Assembly (NCBI GenBank): GCA_030039095.1
Contig: JASHQP010000360.1
Coordinates: 1 to 18,230 of the forward strand
Origin: Streptosporangiaceae bacterium
Lineage (GTDB): Bacteria; Actinomycetota; Actinomycetes; Streptosporangiales; Streptosporangiaceae
DNA: 18,230 nucleotides
Direction of reading: 5' to 3'
Below are positions 1 through 7,534 of the stretch, piece by piece. Numbering within the stretch: position 1 is the stretch's first letter; each line of letters begins with the position of its first letter. The notes below the pieces were generated by a model that was given only the letters and a program-made list of their open reading frames with translations, ran no database searches and had not been told where the DNA came from. The position numbers and the translations under genes are program-made.

Positions 1-1856
1 GCCTTGGCCCGCTGGTACAGCTCGCCCGGCAGCATCAGGCGGCTCTCGCCCGTTCCGGCGTTCTCGCCGACGAGGAAGGTGGTCTGGCGCAGCTGCTCGA
101 GCAGCTGGTCCCTCCCGGCCCGTGGCGCCTCAGCCAGCGCGCGGGCGACGAGTTCGAGATCTGCCTCGTGCCGTGCCATGTCCAGGCTCGCGACGTCCGC
201 GTCGTCGTAGCGGGGAAGCACGTGGTCGACGACCTCGGCCACGAGGTCCGGCTCGGCGAAACCGAGCGCCTCCAGGAACCGGTGCGCCTCGGGCAGGGCC
301 GCGACGGCCCGCCGGACCGTGGCGAACTCCGTCGCCAGCGGGCCCGGGAGGTAAGCGGCAGGCCTGCCCCGCGCGTCGAACGGAGCCACGTGAACGCCGT
401 CTTCGAGCCGGATGATCGGCTTCGCCCGGGCTGGGCCCGGCTGATCGCCCGGGTGGCCCGGCTCCCGCCACAGCGACTGGTGCTGGTAGAGGAACGAGTA
501 GAGGCGCCCGATCCACTCATCGGGCCGGGCGGAAAGGAATTCGCCCGTGAGCCGGGAAACGACGGCATGCGGAGTCACCTCATCCATGCCGGCCTCCTCG
601 CGGAGGTACCGCCAGAGCAGGGGCGTCCGGTCTTCTGTGATCTCGTCGTGGACGAAGTCGACCGGGCCCGGGTCTGCGTAGAGCTCGCCGAGCAGATCGG
701 GCGGCAGCAGCTCCCGAAGGCCTGCTCCCCGGGCCAGCTTCACCTCCGTGGCACGGCGGTAGCCGTCCGCGGCGGGAATGAGCCTGTCCCGGGCGAGAAC
801 GGCGCGGGCCGCGTCGAACAGAGCACGGAACATTGTCTCGGGCGGGAACCGGGCGGCGTCCAGCGGCAGCGCCTGGAGGATGTCGACCGTGAGCAGCCCT
901 TCGTCGCGCAGATCTGCCAGCACGTCGACGAGCAGGCTCGCGGTCTCGCGAACCAGTGCCTGGTTCCACGGGTCGCGGTCGGGAACGTTGTCCCGGGCCG
1001 GTGTCGTCCGGTACGGGCCCTGGATCAGGAAGCCCAGGAACGTTTCCTTCTGCGTGGGGAACGACACGACCAGCGGTGAGCTCTCGCGCCTGACCAGCCG
1101 GCGTGCGTCGATCCCGGTCAGCGCCGTGAACGCGATCTCCACCCGGAGCTCGGGCTCGCCAAGAGCATCGAGACTGCGGTGCCAGACGAGCCACTCCTCG
1201 TTGCTGCGGCGCTGCGCCCGTCGGCTGACCAGCGTGACCTGGCGGCCCGCGCTGGAACGCGGCGCCGAGGTGCGCTCGAGAGCCACGTCCGGCGTCTGCT
1301 GGCCTCGGATGTGCACCCGTTCGATGCTGCGCAGGAACAGCAGGGTCTCCGCGTCGAGGTTGCTCAGGGCGGCGGAGATCTCCTGGACGGCGAGCGTCGC
1401 GGGGACTTCCGCCCGGTCGAAGGGGAACACGAAAATCGTTCCGGCTTCGCGCGCGTCGAGTGGCTCCACGGCGTGCGGCCGGACGTATTTCTCGATACGG
1501 AAGTGCTCGTCCGAGCTGTAGATCCGGGGGGTGTTCGTGTACGCGTAGACCGATTTGAAGCCGATGCCGAACCTGCCGATCTGGGTAAGGTCCTCGGCCT
1601 TGGTGCCCTCGCTGACTCCGCAGATGCCGCGCACGTCGGCGGCATCGAAGGGACGGCCGTCATGGCGTACCTCGAGGTGATCGCCGAAAAGCTCAAAGGT
1701 CAGCTCCGTCGCGCCGGCGTCCTCGGCGTTCTGGATCAGTTCGAATATGAAGTGGGCGCGGTCGCTGTAGAGCTGCCCGAGCAGTTCGAGGACGGCCGTG
1801 TCCCAGCCGTAGCGCGCGATGTTCTCCGCGCGAATCTCGTCATAATCAGTGGGCAT
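1..1856 (-). CDS. Sacsin/HSP90-like N-terminal ATP-binding protein, partial (3' end outside window)
   Basis: The minus-strand frame from the ATG at 1856 stays open to the left edge, giving about 618 residues with no stop in view. The N-terminus reads MPTDYDEIRAENIARYGWD. Near residues 39-47 it has ELIQNAEDA, the N-box of GHKL ATPases, where Asn and Asp bind Mg-ATP. Further on, SEGTKAEDLTQ is followed by IGRFGIGFKSVY, the glycine-rich lid motif. This pattern is known from the sacsin N-terminal/HSP90-like ATPase family, whose actinobacterial members are long cytosolic proteins. A GGAG about 8 bases before the ATG supports the start. The function is not established. Related ATPases are found in chaperone-like and defence contexts, but nothing here proves either. 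The C-terminal domains that would decide the role are outside the window. Confidence 0.85.
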   Translation of the reverse strand, partial: MPTDYDEIRAENIARYGWDTAVLELLGQLYSDRAHFIFELIQNAEDAGATELTFELFGDHLEVRHDGRPFDAADVRGICGVSEGTKAEDLTQIGRFGIGFKSVYAYTNTPRIYSSDEHFRIEKYVRPHAVEPLDAREAGTIFVFPFDRAEVPATLAVQEISAALSNLDAETLLFLRSIERVHIRGQQTPDVALERTSAPRSSAGRQVTLVSRRAQRRSNEEWLVWHRSLDALGEPELRVEIAFTALTGIDARRLVRRESSPLVVSFPTQKETFLGFLIQGPYRTTPARDNVPDRDPWNQALVRETASLLVDVLADLRDEGLLTVDILQALPLDAARFPPETMFRALFDAARAVLARDRLIPAADGYRRATEVKLARGAGLRELLPPDLLGELYADPGPVDFVHDEITEDRTPLLWRYLREEAGMDEVTPHAVVSRLTGEFLSARPDEWIGRLYSFLYQHQSLWREPGHPGDQPGPARAKPIIRLEDGVHVAPFDARGRPAAYLPGPLATEFATVRRAVAALPEAHRFLEALGFAEPDLVAEVVDHVLPRYDDADVASLDMARHEADLELVARALAEAPRAGRDQLLEQLRQTTFLVGENAGTGESRLMLPGELYQRAK

Positions 1857-2060
1857 TCACGATCTCCACGACTCAGCCTGGATGCGCTGCGAGGCGCCGG
1901 AGCGCGGCAGGTATGCCAGCGTAGAGCCACCGCCGATCCTGGCAGAACCCGGCCAGCAGCGGCTGCGAGGTGTCTACTGGCACCGGCACTTTCCGGCGTT
2001 GCAGCACCAGCCGAGTACTGTGGATTGCATCCACAGATGCAATCGAAGTACAGTGAGAGT
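1857..2060. other. Intergenic region between the sacsin-like gene and the antitoxin
   Basis: This 204-bp stretch separates two divergently transcribed genes. I see no supported gene in it. Its right third carries the dyad and promoter annotated separately at 2014-2055. The left part should hold the promoter of the sacsin-like gene, but I see no convincing -35/-10 pair there. Confidence 0.5.
2014..2055 (+). promoter_or_regulatory. Candidate leaderless promoter with overlapping inverted and direct repeats (antitoxin operator)
   Basis: TTGCAT (2025-2030) and TACAGT (2049-2054), 18 bases apart, resemble -35 and -10 boxes. The antitoxin ATG at 2061 begins 7 bases after the -10 box, so the transcript would start at or next to the start codon, as in leaderless actinobacterial mRNAs. 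No Shine-Dalgarno sequence precedes the ATG. A perfect dyad, GATTGCAT (2023-2030) and ATGCAATC (2037-2044) with a 6-base loop, covers the -35 box and spacer. A second dyad, TGTGGA/TCCACA, lies at about 2019-2035. The near-identical direct repeats AGTACTGTG (2014-2022) and AGTACAGTG (2047-2055) sit 33 bp apart, about three helical turns. This fits autoregulation by a ribbon-helix-helix antitoxin, which is inferred. Confidence 0.55.
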
Positions 2061-2321
2061 ATGTCTACTTCGACGGTCGGGTTCGCTGTGGCGGATGAGG
2101 ACCGGGAGCGGCTGGCTCGCCTTGTGGATCATTTTGGGCACGGGAACCGGTCGGCGTATCTGCGGGCGACGCTGCCGGTGATGGAGTCGCTGGCCCGGGC
2201 GGAGCGGCTGCGCGAGCTCCAGGCCCGTAACGCCGAGCGGGCTGCGGCGGCTGGTCAGGATTATGAGTCGCTGCTGGCGGATATCCGCCGGGCGTATAAG
2301 GGCGGGGCGCCAGGGCAGTGA
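2061..2321 (+). CDS. Ribbon-helix-helix-like antitoxin
   Basis: This encodes 86 residues starting MSTSTVGFAVADEDRERLAR. A short beta-like segment (STVGFAVADEDRERL) is followed by the helical stretch VDHFGHGNRSAYLRATLPVM and a charged C-terminal helix. This matches CopG/ParD-type antitoxins that pair with PIN-domain toxins; the N-terminal part would bind DNA and the C-terminal helix would cap the toxin. The ATG at 2061 was chosen because the protein pattern starts there and the promoter-like boxes end just upstream; longer in-frame versions run into the divergent gene. The stop overlaps the GTG of the toxin remnant by 4 bases (GTGA), a usual TA-operon arrangement. The partner is broken, so this may now be an orphan antitoxin. 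Confidence 0.7.
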   Translation: MSTSTVGFAVADEDRERLARLVDHFGHGNRSAYLRATLPVMESLARAERLRELQARNAERAAAAGQDYESLLADIRRAYKGGAPGQ

Positions 2322-2549
2322 GCGTGCCGGGGCCGGCCGCGGTGCCGGTCGTTTTCGACGTGAACGTGCTCGTACTGGCGGTTGCTGTGGGGGAGTCGCC
2401 GTTTCGGAGCTGGCCGCCGCCGCCGCCCACGTCGGGGAACCCGAGTGCTAGCCACGGTCCTGAAGACCCCGGACGATGAGGTCGATGACTACCTGCGAGC
2501 GCTGGCCGAGATGGCCGACGCGTCGGGCGGCGGCATCATCGACCCGCCG
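2318..2549 (+). pseudogene. PIN-domain toxin remnant (internal deletion plus frameshift, no C-terminus)
   Basis: The frame opens with GTG at 2318, overlapping the antitoxin stop, and reads AAVPVVFDVNVLVLAVAVGE followed by SPFRSWPPPPPTSGNPSA. This is a PIN-family N-terminus: hydrophobic strand, the first catalytic Asp in FDVN, and the SPFxSWPxPPPTSxNP stretch of one actinobacterial PIN group. After about 2450 the family pattern continues only in another frame (LATVLKTPDDEVDDYLRA, then EMADASGGGIIDPP). The first frame hits TGA at 2477-2479. From memory of the family, the segment joining these parts and the C-terminal half with the remaining acidic residues are both missing. I read this as a decayed VapC-like RNase lacking a complete active site. 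A sequencing error alone would not restore the missing segments. Confidence 0.65.
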
Positions 2550-2621
2550 GGTTATCGGTGCGGGCCTGGCCGAGGACGCGTTAGCCGTGCCGGCCACCTG
2601 CCGGCAGCAGCGACGAGTAGC

Positions 2622-5249
2622 TCAGGCTGAGTTTCGCTGGCGGGATTGCAGTTCCCGGCGGCTGGTGATGCCGAGCTTGTGCATGGCCCGGTAGAGGTGG
2701 GATTCGACGGTTCTGATCGACAGGACGAGCTGGTCGGCGATCTCGGCGTTGGACAGGCCGCGGGAGGCAAGGTCGATGAGCTGGCGTTCGCGTGCGGTGA
2801 GTGTGACGGCACCCGGATCCGCACCGTCGATGACTGGCATGATCCCGCCTTGGCTGCTGTCCTGCAGCTGCTGGCAGCGGGCCGTGGCGCGGCGGGCGGC
2901 GGTCTGGTGCCCGGCGGCGATATAGGCGGATGCGGCGTGGGCGGCTGCTTCGGTGGCGTACCGCAGCGCGCCGATGGCCTCCATCTCATCGGCGGCTGCC
3001 GACAGCACGTCACCGTCGTGGGCGGCCAGGGCGGTGGCGTGGGCTGCGTAGGCGGCTGTCAGCCGCCCGTCGCAGCGCCGGGCCAGATCCTGCAGGCGGG
3101 GCGCGAGGTGGCGGGCGGGCGCGCCGGCGCGCAGTGCCTCGTAGGTGAGGCGGGCGGCGTAGACCGGCGTGTCGTTCAGCTGGGCGGCGGCGTCGAGCAG
3201 GGTCGCCTGAGCGCGGGGCGGGTCGCCTTGGCCGAGCAGGGCCCAGCCATGCGCGCGCGCCACGTAGGGCAGCTGGTTGGGCATCGGCCCGCCGGCCCCG
3301 GCTGCGGCCTGGCACCGAAGCAGGGCTGGCTGGATGGCGTCGACGTGGCCGGTGAAGCAGGCGACGCCGACTTGCATGGAGCTGGCGATCGCCAGCAGGC
3401 CGATGGCGTCTCGCTGCTCGAGCTGGAGCTCGGCTTCGGCGAGCCACCGGCTGGCGTCGGTGAACTTACCCTGGGAGAACCGCAGCCCGCCGAGTGCCAG
3501 GGCGCCGCGTCCGGCGGCGGCGCGGTCGCCGAGCCTGATCCCGTCGGCCAGGGCGGCGGAGGCCCAGGTGTCCAGTTCGGCCCAGCCCTCGCCGCTTTCC
3601 AGCGCGATCGCGCTCCAGAGCATGAACGCGATCTCGTCGGTGAGATCGGTGAGCGGCACGTTCGGCCGGCTTCGGCGGGCGAGGTCGTACGCCTCGCGTA
3701 CCCGGCCGCTGTAGAAGAGGTTCGAGGCGTGCACAGGGGCGATGCGCCGCCGGACCTCCGCATCGGCGTGCTGGTCGGTGTAGATCTGTTCGGAGGCGGC
3801 CGCCGCCGCGGCAGGCGAGGGATTGTTCTGGCCGATCAGGCCGAGGGTGTCGAGATGGTGGTGCCATTCGGGGTGGTCCCACCAGGTCCGCGCCCGGGTC
3901 AGCAGTGCCCGCAGATCACCAGCCCGGCGCAGGCCCAGGTACAGGACGGTGGTCTGCAGTTCGAGGTAATCGATCGCGGTCTGCCGGTCGGTGATGCCTG
4001 CCTCGGCAGCAGACAGGACGCCCTCCGCTTCGGCATAAGAGTCCTTGAGCACGTGCGCGCGGGCCAGCACCAGGGCGGCCCTGGCTCCGGCGCCCGCGGC
4101 GACGGCCCGGGCAGCGAGTTCGGCGCCCAGGTCAGGGTCGCCGGACAGGTTGGCGGCCTGGGCGGCTTCCAGCAGTGTCTCGCTGGGCATGTCCTCCCCG
4201 GCTTCGGCCAGCCACCGTGCCATCCGGATCAGGTCCCGCGGCTGGACGTGGGTGCGCTGCCGGATCGCGGCGGCCAGCTCGAGCTGGGCCTGCCGGCGGC
4301 GGAAGGCGGGCAGCCCGGCCCGGATCACCTCGCCGTAAAGGGGATGCGACAGCGAGACCTCGGCCTCGGCCGTGCTGTCAGAGACGATCACCAGCCCTCT
4401 GGCCTCGACGTCGCCCAGCGTCTGGCTGCTGGTCAGCGCCGTCAGCTCCGGCACAGGCATCGGCTCGCCGAGGGCAACCAGTTCCAGGGCGCGTGCCGAC
4501 GGGTCCGGGAGTCCCGTCATCCGGGCCGTGATCAGCTCCGCAAGCGAGGCGCTGACCGGTGGCCGGCTGGTCATCCGCCACAACCCGTTCACCAGGGTCA
4601 GGGAGCCGCCCACCTGGGCACCGCGGGTCAGCTCCCGCACATACAGCGCGTTACCGAGGCTGGTCCGGTAGATCCAGCGGCGGGCGGACTGCTCGATCGC
4701 GCCGCCGGCGATCTCCTCCGCCAGCGACTCGGTCTGCTGCTGGTCCAGCGCCGCAAGCTCCAGCCGGGTGGCGCCGCCGTCCTTCCAGATGGAGGCGATC
4801 GCATCCGGGCACGAGCTCGCGGACCGCACGGTCAGCACCACGAATACCGCGGCGCTCGCCGTCAGCTCCAGGACGAGCGCAGCCGAGCTGGGATCGAGCA
4901 GGTGCGCGTCATCGATGCCGAGCACCAGAAGTCCCGAGCCGCCGAGCGCCTTAGCGGCCAGCCGCAGCAGCTCCAGCGGGTTCTGTGACCGCACCGAGTC
5001 GGGCAGCACGCCGGCGAACGCCCCGAGCGGCACGCTCGCCGCGCTGTGTGTCGCCTGCACCCAGCGGGTTCGAGCGCCCAGCCGTCTGAACCTGGCCAGA
5101 GCCTCGCGGGCCAGCCGCGACTTGCCGACGCCCGCCTGCCCGGTCAGCACGACCGCGCCGTCGCCGCGCGCCCGGCAGCGTTCGATCAGATCGAGCTCGT
5201 CCGCACGGCCCACCAGCGCCCAGCTCGACGGCGCTCGTTCCGGCAGCAT
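2622..5249 (-). CDS. LAL-type LuxR-family transcriptional regulator with AAA ATPase domain
   Basis: From ATG 5249 this gives 875 residues, normal for large ATP-binding regulators of the LuxR family (MalT-like STAND proteins). Residues 37-44 hold a Walker A motif (GQAGVGKS). LLVLGIDDAHLLD, around residues 107-119, is Walker B. The middle is helical and alanine-rich, as expected of TPR-like sensor repeats. The last 60 or so residues form a LuxR helix-turn-helix: LTARERQLIDLASRGLSNAE, then IADQLVLSIRTVESHLYRAM. It should be a cytosolic activator that binds DNA after ligand and ATP binding. I chose 5249 because GGGAGGGGG lies about 8 bases upstream. ATG 5279, ten codons earlier, is possible but lacks such a site. 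The gene is divergent from the hydrolase at 5451, a likely target. The ligand is unknown. Confidence 0.9.
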   Translation of the reverse strand: MLPERAPSSWALVGRADELDLIERCRARGDGAVVLTGQAGVGKSRLAREALARFRRLGARTRWVQATHSAASVPLGAFAGVLPDSVRSQNPLELLRLAAKALGGSGLLVLGIDDAHLLDPSSAALVLELTASAAVFVVLTVRSASSCPDAIASIWKDGGATRLELAALDQQQTESLAEEIAGGAIEQSARRWIYRTSLGNALYVRELTRGAQVGGSLTLVNGLWRMTSRPPVSASLAELITARMTGLPDPSARALELVALGEPMPVPELTALTSSQTLGDVEARGLVIVSDSTAEAEVSLSHPLYGEVIRAGLPAFRRRQAQLELAAAIRQRTHVQPRDLIRMARWLAEAGEDMPSETLLEAAQAANLSGDPDLGAELAARAVAAGAGARAALVLARAHVLKDSYAEAEGVLSAAEAGITDRQTAIDYLELQTTVLYLGLRRAGDLRALLTRARTWWDHPEWHHHLDTLGLIGQNNPSPAAAAAASEQIYTDQHADAEVRRRIAPVHASNLFYSGRVREAYDLARRSRPNVPLTDLTDEIAFMLWSAIALESGEGWAELDTWASAALADGIRLGDRAAAGRGALALGGLRFSQGKFTDASRWLAEAELQLEQRDAIGLLAIASSMQVGVACFTGHVDAIQPALLRCQAAAGAGGPMPNQLPYVARAHGWALLGQGDPPRAQATLLDAAAQLNDTPVYAARLTYEALRAGAPARHLAPRLQDLARRCDGRLTAAYAAHATALAAHDGDVLSAAADEMEAIGALRYATEAAAHAASAYIAAGHQTAARRATARCQQLQDSSQGGIMPVIDGADPGAVTLTARERQLIDLASRGLSNAEIADQLVLSIRTVESHLYRAMHKLGITSRRELQSRQRNSA

Positions 5250-5283
5250 CGCTCCGCCCCCTCCCCGGCCGGTGCCCATGACC

Positions 5284-5312
5284 AATATAAGAAGGCCACC
5301 GCACGGAAGCAG
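5284..5312 (-). promoter_or_regulatory. Possible promoter of the LAL regulator
   Basis: On the minus strand, TATATT (5289 down to 5284) is a good -10 candidate in a very GC-rich setting. A weak -35-like CTGCTT lies about 17 bases upstream, at 5307-5312. Transcription would begin near 5277. That gives a short leader to ATG 5249, or a nearly leaderless message for the alternative ATG 5279. The -35 match is poor, so confidence is modest. Confidence 0.3.
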
Positions 5313-5399
5313 AGGGCAGACCGGCGGGACGTCCGCAGCCGCCGGATCCGGCGGGCACTGCGCCCCTCCGCAGCCCTCAGCAGTAATGGCCCGTGGTTG

Positions 5400-5415
5400 C
5401 AGTAGTCGGCTACTG
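5400..5415. promoter_or_regulatory. 16-bp palindrome between the LAL regulator and hydrolase genes
   Basis: CAGTAG (5400-5405) and CTACTG (5410-5415) form a perfect dyad around TCGG. It lies 35 bases before the hydrolase ATG and about 150 bases before the regulator start. Dimeric LuxR-type helix-turn-helix proteins bind dyads of about this size, so this is the best operator candidate in the divergent region. The link to the LAL regulator is inferred from position only. Confidence 0.4.
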
Positions 5416-5450
5416 ACGACAGGCCCGGCGCAGGCCACGACGCTGGAGCC

Positions 5451-6659
5451 ATGAAGTACTTCAGCGACGATGCTTTCCAGTTCGGCCTGGAGCTCGCGCT
5501 CGGGGCTGCCTACCATCGCGCGGCGGACGTCGGCGAGGTCCTGGCCACCGCTGAGCGGATCAAGGACGACGACTCCGATGCCTGGGTGGAGGAGTGGCTG
5601 TGCACCGCGGGCGGCTGCTGGGCGGCGGCCCGCCGGGCCGAGGGCGCCGGGCACCGGGTTTCCGCCGTCGCGCATTACCGGCGCGCGGCCACGTACTACG
5701 CGACGGCGCTGCAGCGGTTCGCCTACGCCGCCGGCGATGTTCCCGGCCGCGAACTGCAGATCTGGAGGCGGCAGCGCGAATGCTGGGACCGCATCGTTGA
5801 CCTGCAGGCCCGGCCGGGCGAGCGATTGCGGATCCGGTATGAGGACACCACGTTGCCCGGCTACTTCTTCCCGGCGCCGAACGCCGGGGCGGCCGAGCGT
5901 CGGCCGCTGGTGGTACTCAACAACGGCAGCGACGGCGCTACCTCGCAGATGTGGCTGGAGGGTGGTGCCGCGGCCAGCGAGCGCGGTTATCACTGGATGA
6001 CGTTCGACGGCCCCGGCCAGCAGGCGGCGCTGTTCGAGCAGGGCATCGGGTTCCGGCCCGACTGGGAGGCCGTGCTCACGCCGGTGCTCGACGCGATGAC
6101 CGCCCGGTCCGACGTCGATCCCGGCCGGGTGGCCGTCATCGGGGTCAGCCAGGCGGGGTACTGGGTGCCGCGGGCACTGGCCTTCGAGCATCGCCCGGCC
6201 GCGGCCGTGGTCGACCCCGGTGTCACCGACGTCTCCGCCGCGTGGACCCGGCACCTCCCGGCGGTGATGCGGGACCAGTTGCGTGACGGCGACCGGACCG
6301 CGTTCGACCGTGAGATGCACCTGGCAGAGCTGATGACGCCGGGTACCGCCGCGGCCCTCACCTTCCGCGGCCGGCCGTTCGGTGTCGCCGGAACCTCACG
6401 GTTCGACCTGTACCGGGCCGTCGCGGCCTACCGGCTCGACGGCGAGGAACAGCACGTCACCACGCCACTGCTGATAACCGACCCCGAAGACGAGCAGTTC
6501 TGGCCGGGACAGTCGCGGGACCTTTACGACCGCCTGCCCGGCGCCAAGACGCTCCTGCCGTTCACCGCCCATGAGGGCGCCGGCCGGCACTGCGAACCGA
6601 TGGCTCGCTCACTGCGCGAAACCCGGATTTTCGACTGGCTAGAAGGATATTTGCGATGA
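5451..6659 (+). CDS. Alpha/beta hydrolase with N-terminal helical domain (C-C/ester hydrolase-like)
   Basis: The 402-residue protein has an alpha-helical N-terminal part (about 1-110), then a beta-rich entry segment and an alpha/beta hydrolase fold from about residue 140. The nucleophile elbow is GVSQAG with Ser223. An acidic candidate lies in ITDPEDEQF (Asp334 or Asp337). The catalytic histidine is probably His370 in HEGAGRHCEP, with His364 an alternative. NNGSDG near 147-152 fits the oxyanion loop. A helical N-terminal lid with GxSQxG and an EGA..HC ending resembles the 2,6-dihydroxypseudooxynicotine hydrolase-like group, which cleaves C-C bonds or esters of small aromatic substrates; the substrate here is unknown. 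It is probably cytosolic, with no signal peptide. Its stop overlaps the next ATG, which suggests translational coupling. It is divergent from the LAL regulator. Confidence 0.85.
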   Translation: MKYFSDDAFQFGLELALGAAYHRAADVGEVLATAERIKDDDSDAWVEEWLCTAGGCWAAARRAEGAGHRVSAVAHYRRAATYYATALQRFAYAAGDVPGRELQIWRRQRECWDRIVDLQARPGERLRIRYEDTTLPGYFFPAPNAGAAERRPLVVLNNGSDGATSQMWLEGGAAASERGYHWMTFDGPGQQAALFEQGIGFRPDWEAVLTPVLDAMTARSDVDPGRVAVIGVSQAGYWVPRALAFEHRPAAAVVDPGVTDVSAAWTRHLPAVMRDQLRDGDRTAFDREMHLAELMTPGTAAALTFRGRPFGVAGTSRFDLYRAVAAYRLDGEEQHVTTPLLITDPEDEQFWPGQSRDLYDRLPGAKTLLPFTAHEGAGRHCEPMARSLRETRIFDWLEGYLR

Positions 6660-7486
6660 AGAAACCGAGGGAACTCCTCCACACCGTCCTCGACGCGCCC
6701 GTCACCGGGTTCACCCCGTGGATCTTGCTCGCGGTGGTCAACGGGCCCGCCCGCGTCGTGCTCGCCGCCGGCCTGGCGTGCGCGGCCGGCGCGGTGCTCT
6801 GTGCGGCGGGAGCGCTGGCCGGCAAGCGCCCGAAGCTGCTGGACCTCACCGCGATCATCTTCTTCGGCGGCCTCGCGCTCGCCGCGGCGCTGGCCAGTAC
6901 CGGCACCCGTCACTGGCTGGGCGTGTGGTCCTCGGAACTGTCCACGATCGCGATCGCCTTGGTCGCGGTGGCCTCGCTCGCGATACGCAGGCCGTTCACC
7001 CTGCAGTATGCACGCGAGACCACCGACCGCGCGTTCTGGAAGACACCGTTGTTCCTGCGGATCAACAACGTCATCACCACGGTGTGGGCCGCCGCCCTGG
7101 CGGTCATGGCCATCGTCGGCTATGTAGGCGCCGGCCCGCTGCACCAGCCCAGCAACATCTGGACCGGCTGGATCATCCCCGTTGGCCTGGTCGTGCTGGC
7201 GGCCAAGTTCACCGGCTGGTACCCAGACCACGCGACCGCGGCCGCCGCCCATCCCGCCCACGCCGCCCGGCCCTCCCCCGCCCGGCTGGCCAGCCACCTG
7301 GCCCGCCCACTGGCCGTCTACCTCATCCCAGTAGGCATCCTGGTACTGATCATCGGCGGTGCCCGCTGGTGGGTTGGCGCCGGAATGATCGTCGCCGGGA
7401 TCGTGATGACCCGGCTCCTGCGCAGGGCCCCGGCCCCGGTGCCGGTCCCCGCTCCGGCCGTACAGGACGACCGGCAGCCCTCATGA
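6656..7486 (+). CDS. Multi-pass membrane protein of unknown function
   Basis: This encodes 276 residues with about seven hydrophobic stretches, including roughly 22-37, 38-56, 65-82, 92-110, 128-148, 171-187, 220-237 and 240-256. Polar connectors include RRPFTLQYARETTDRAFWKT and a His/Ala/Pro-rich loop around 205-215. The C-terminus is a Pro/Ala/Val tail, probably cytoplasmic. The start overlaps the hydrolase stop (ATGA) and GAAGG lies about 10 bases upstream, so the two genes are translated as a unit. I do not recognise a characterised family. A transport, membrane-anchoring or sensing role for the hydrolase/oxygenase pathway is possible but unproven. Confidence 0.75.
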   Translation: MKKPRELLHTVLDAPVTGFTPWILLAVVNGPARVVLAAGLACAAGAVLCAAGALAGKRPKLLDLTAIIFFGGLALAAALASTGTRHWLGVWSSELSTIAIALVAVASLAIRRPFTLQYARETTDRAFWKTPLFLRINNVITTVWAAALAVMAIVGYVGAGPLHQPSNIWTGWIIPVGLVVLAAKFTGWYPDHATAAAAHPAHAARPSPARLASHLARPLAVYLIPVGILVLIIGGARWWVGAGMIVAGIVMTRLLRRAPAPVPVPAPAVQDDRQPS

Positions 7487-7534
7487 CGGCGCCCTGGCGC
7501 GATGTGATCAGACCAGAGCAAACCGGAGGGAACA

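Noticed and set aside
168..1079. 303-residue plus-strand open frame opposite the sacsin-like gene
   Set aside because: It shares codon phase with the minus-strand gene and has no recognisable motif. The minus strand carries the GHKL ATPase signatures.
2646..4988. 780-residue plus-strand open frame opposite the LAL regulator
   Set aside because: It is the antisense shadow of a GC-rich gene: Gly/Gln/Ala-rich with no domain pattern, while the minus strand shows Walker and LuxR motifs.
5250..6320. Extension of the LAL regulator frame as one 1232-residue minus-strand protein reaching 6320
   Set aside because: The extra part lies antisense to the well-supported hydrolase gene and has the Arg/Gly/Pro-rich look of a shadow frame. 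The ATPase domain begins normally just after 5249.
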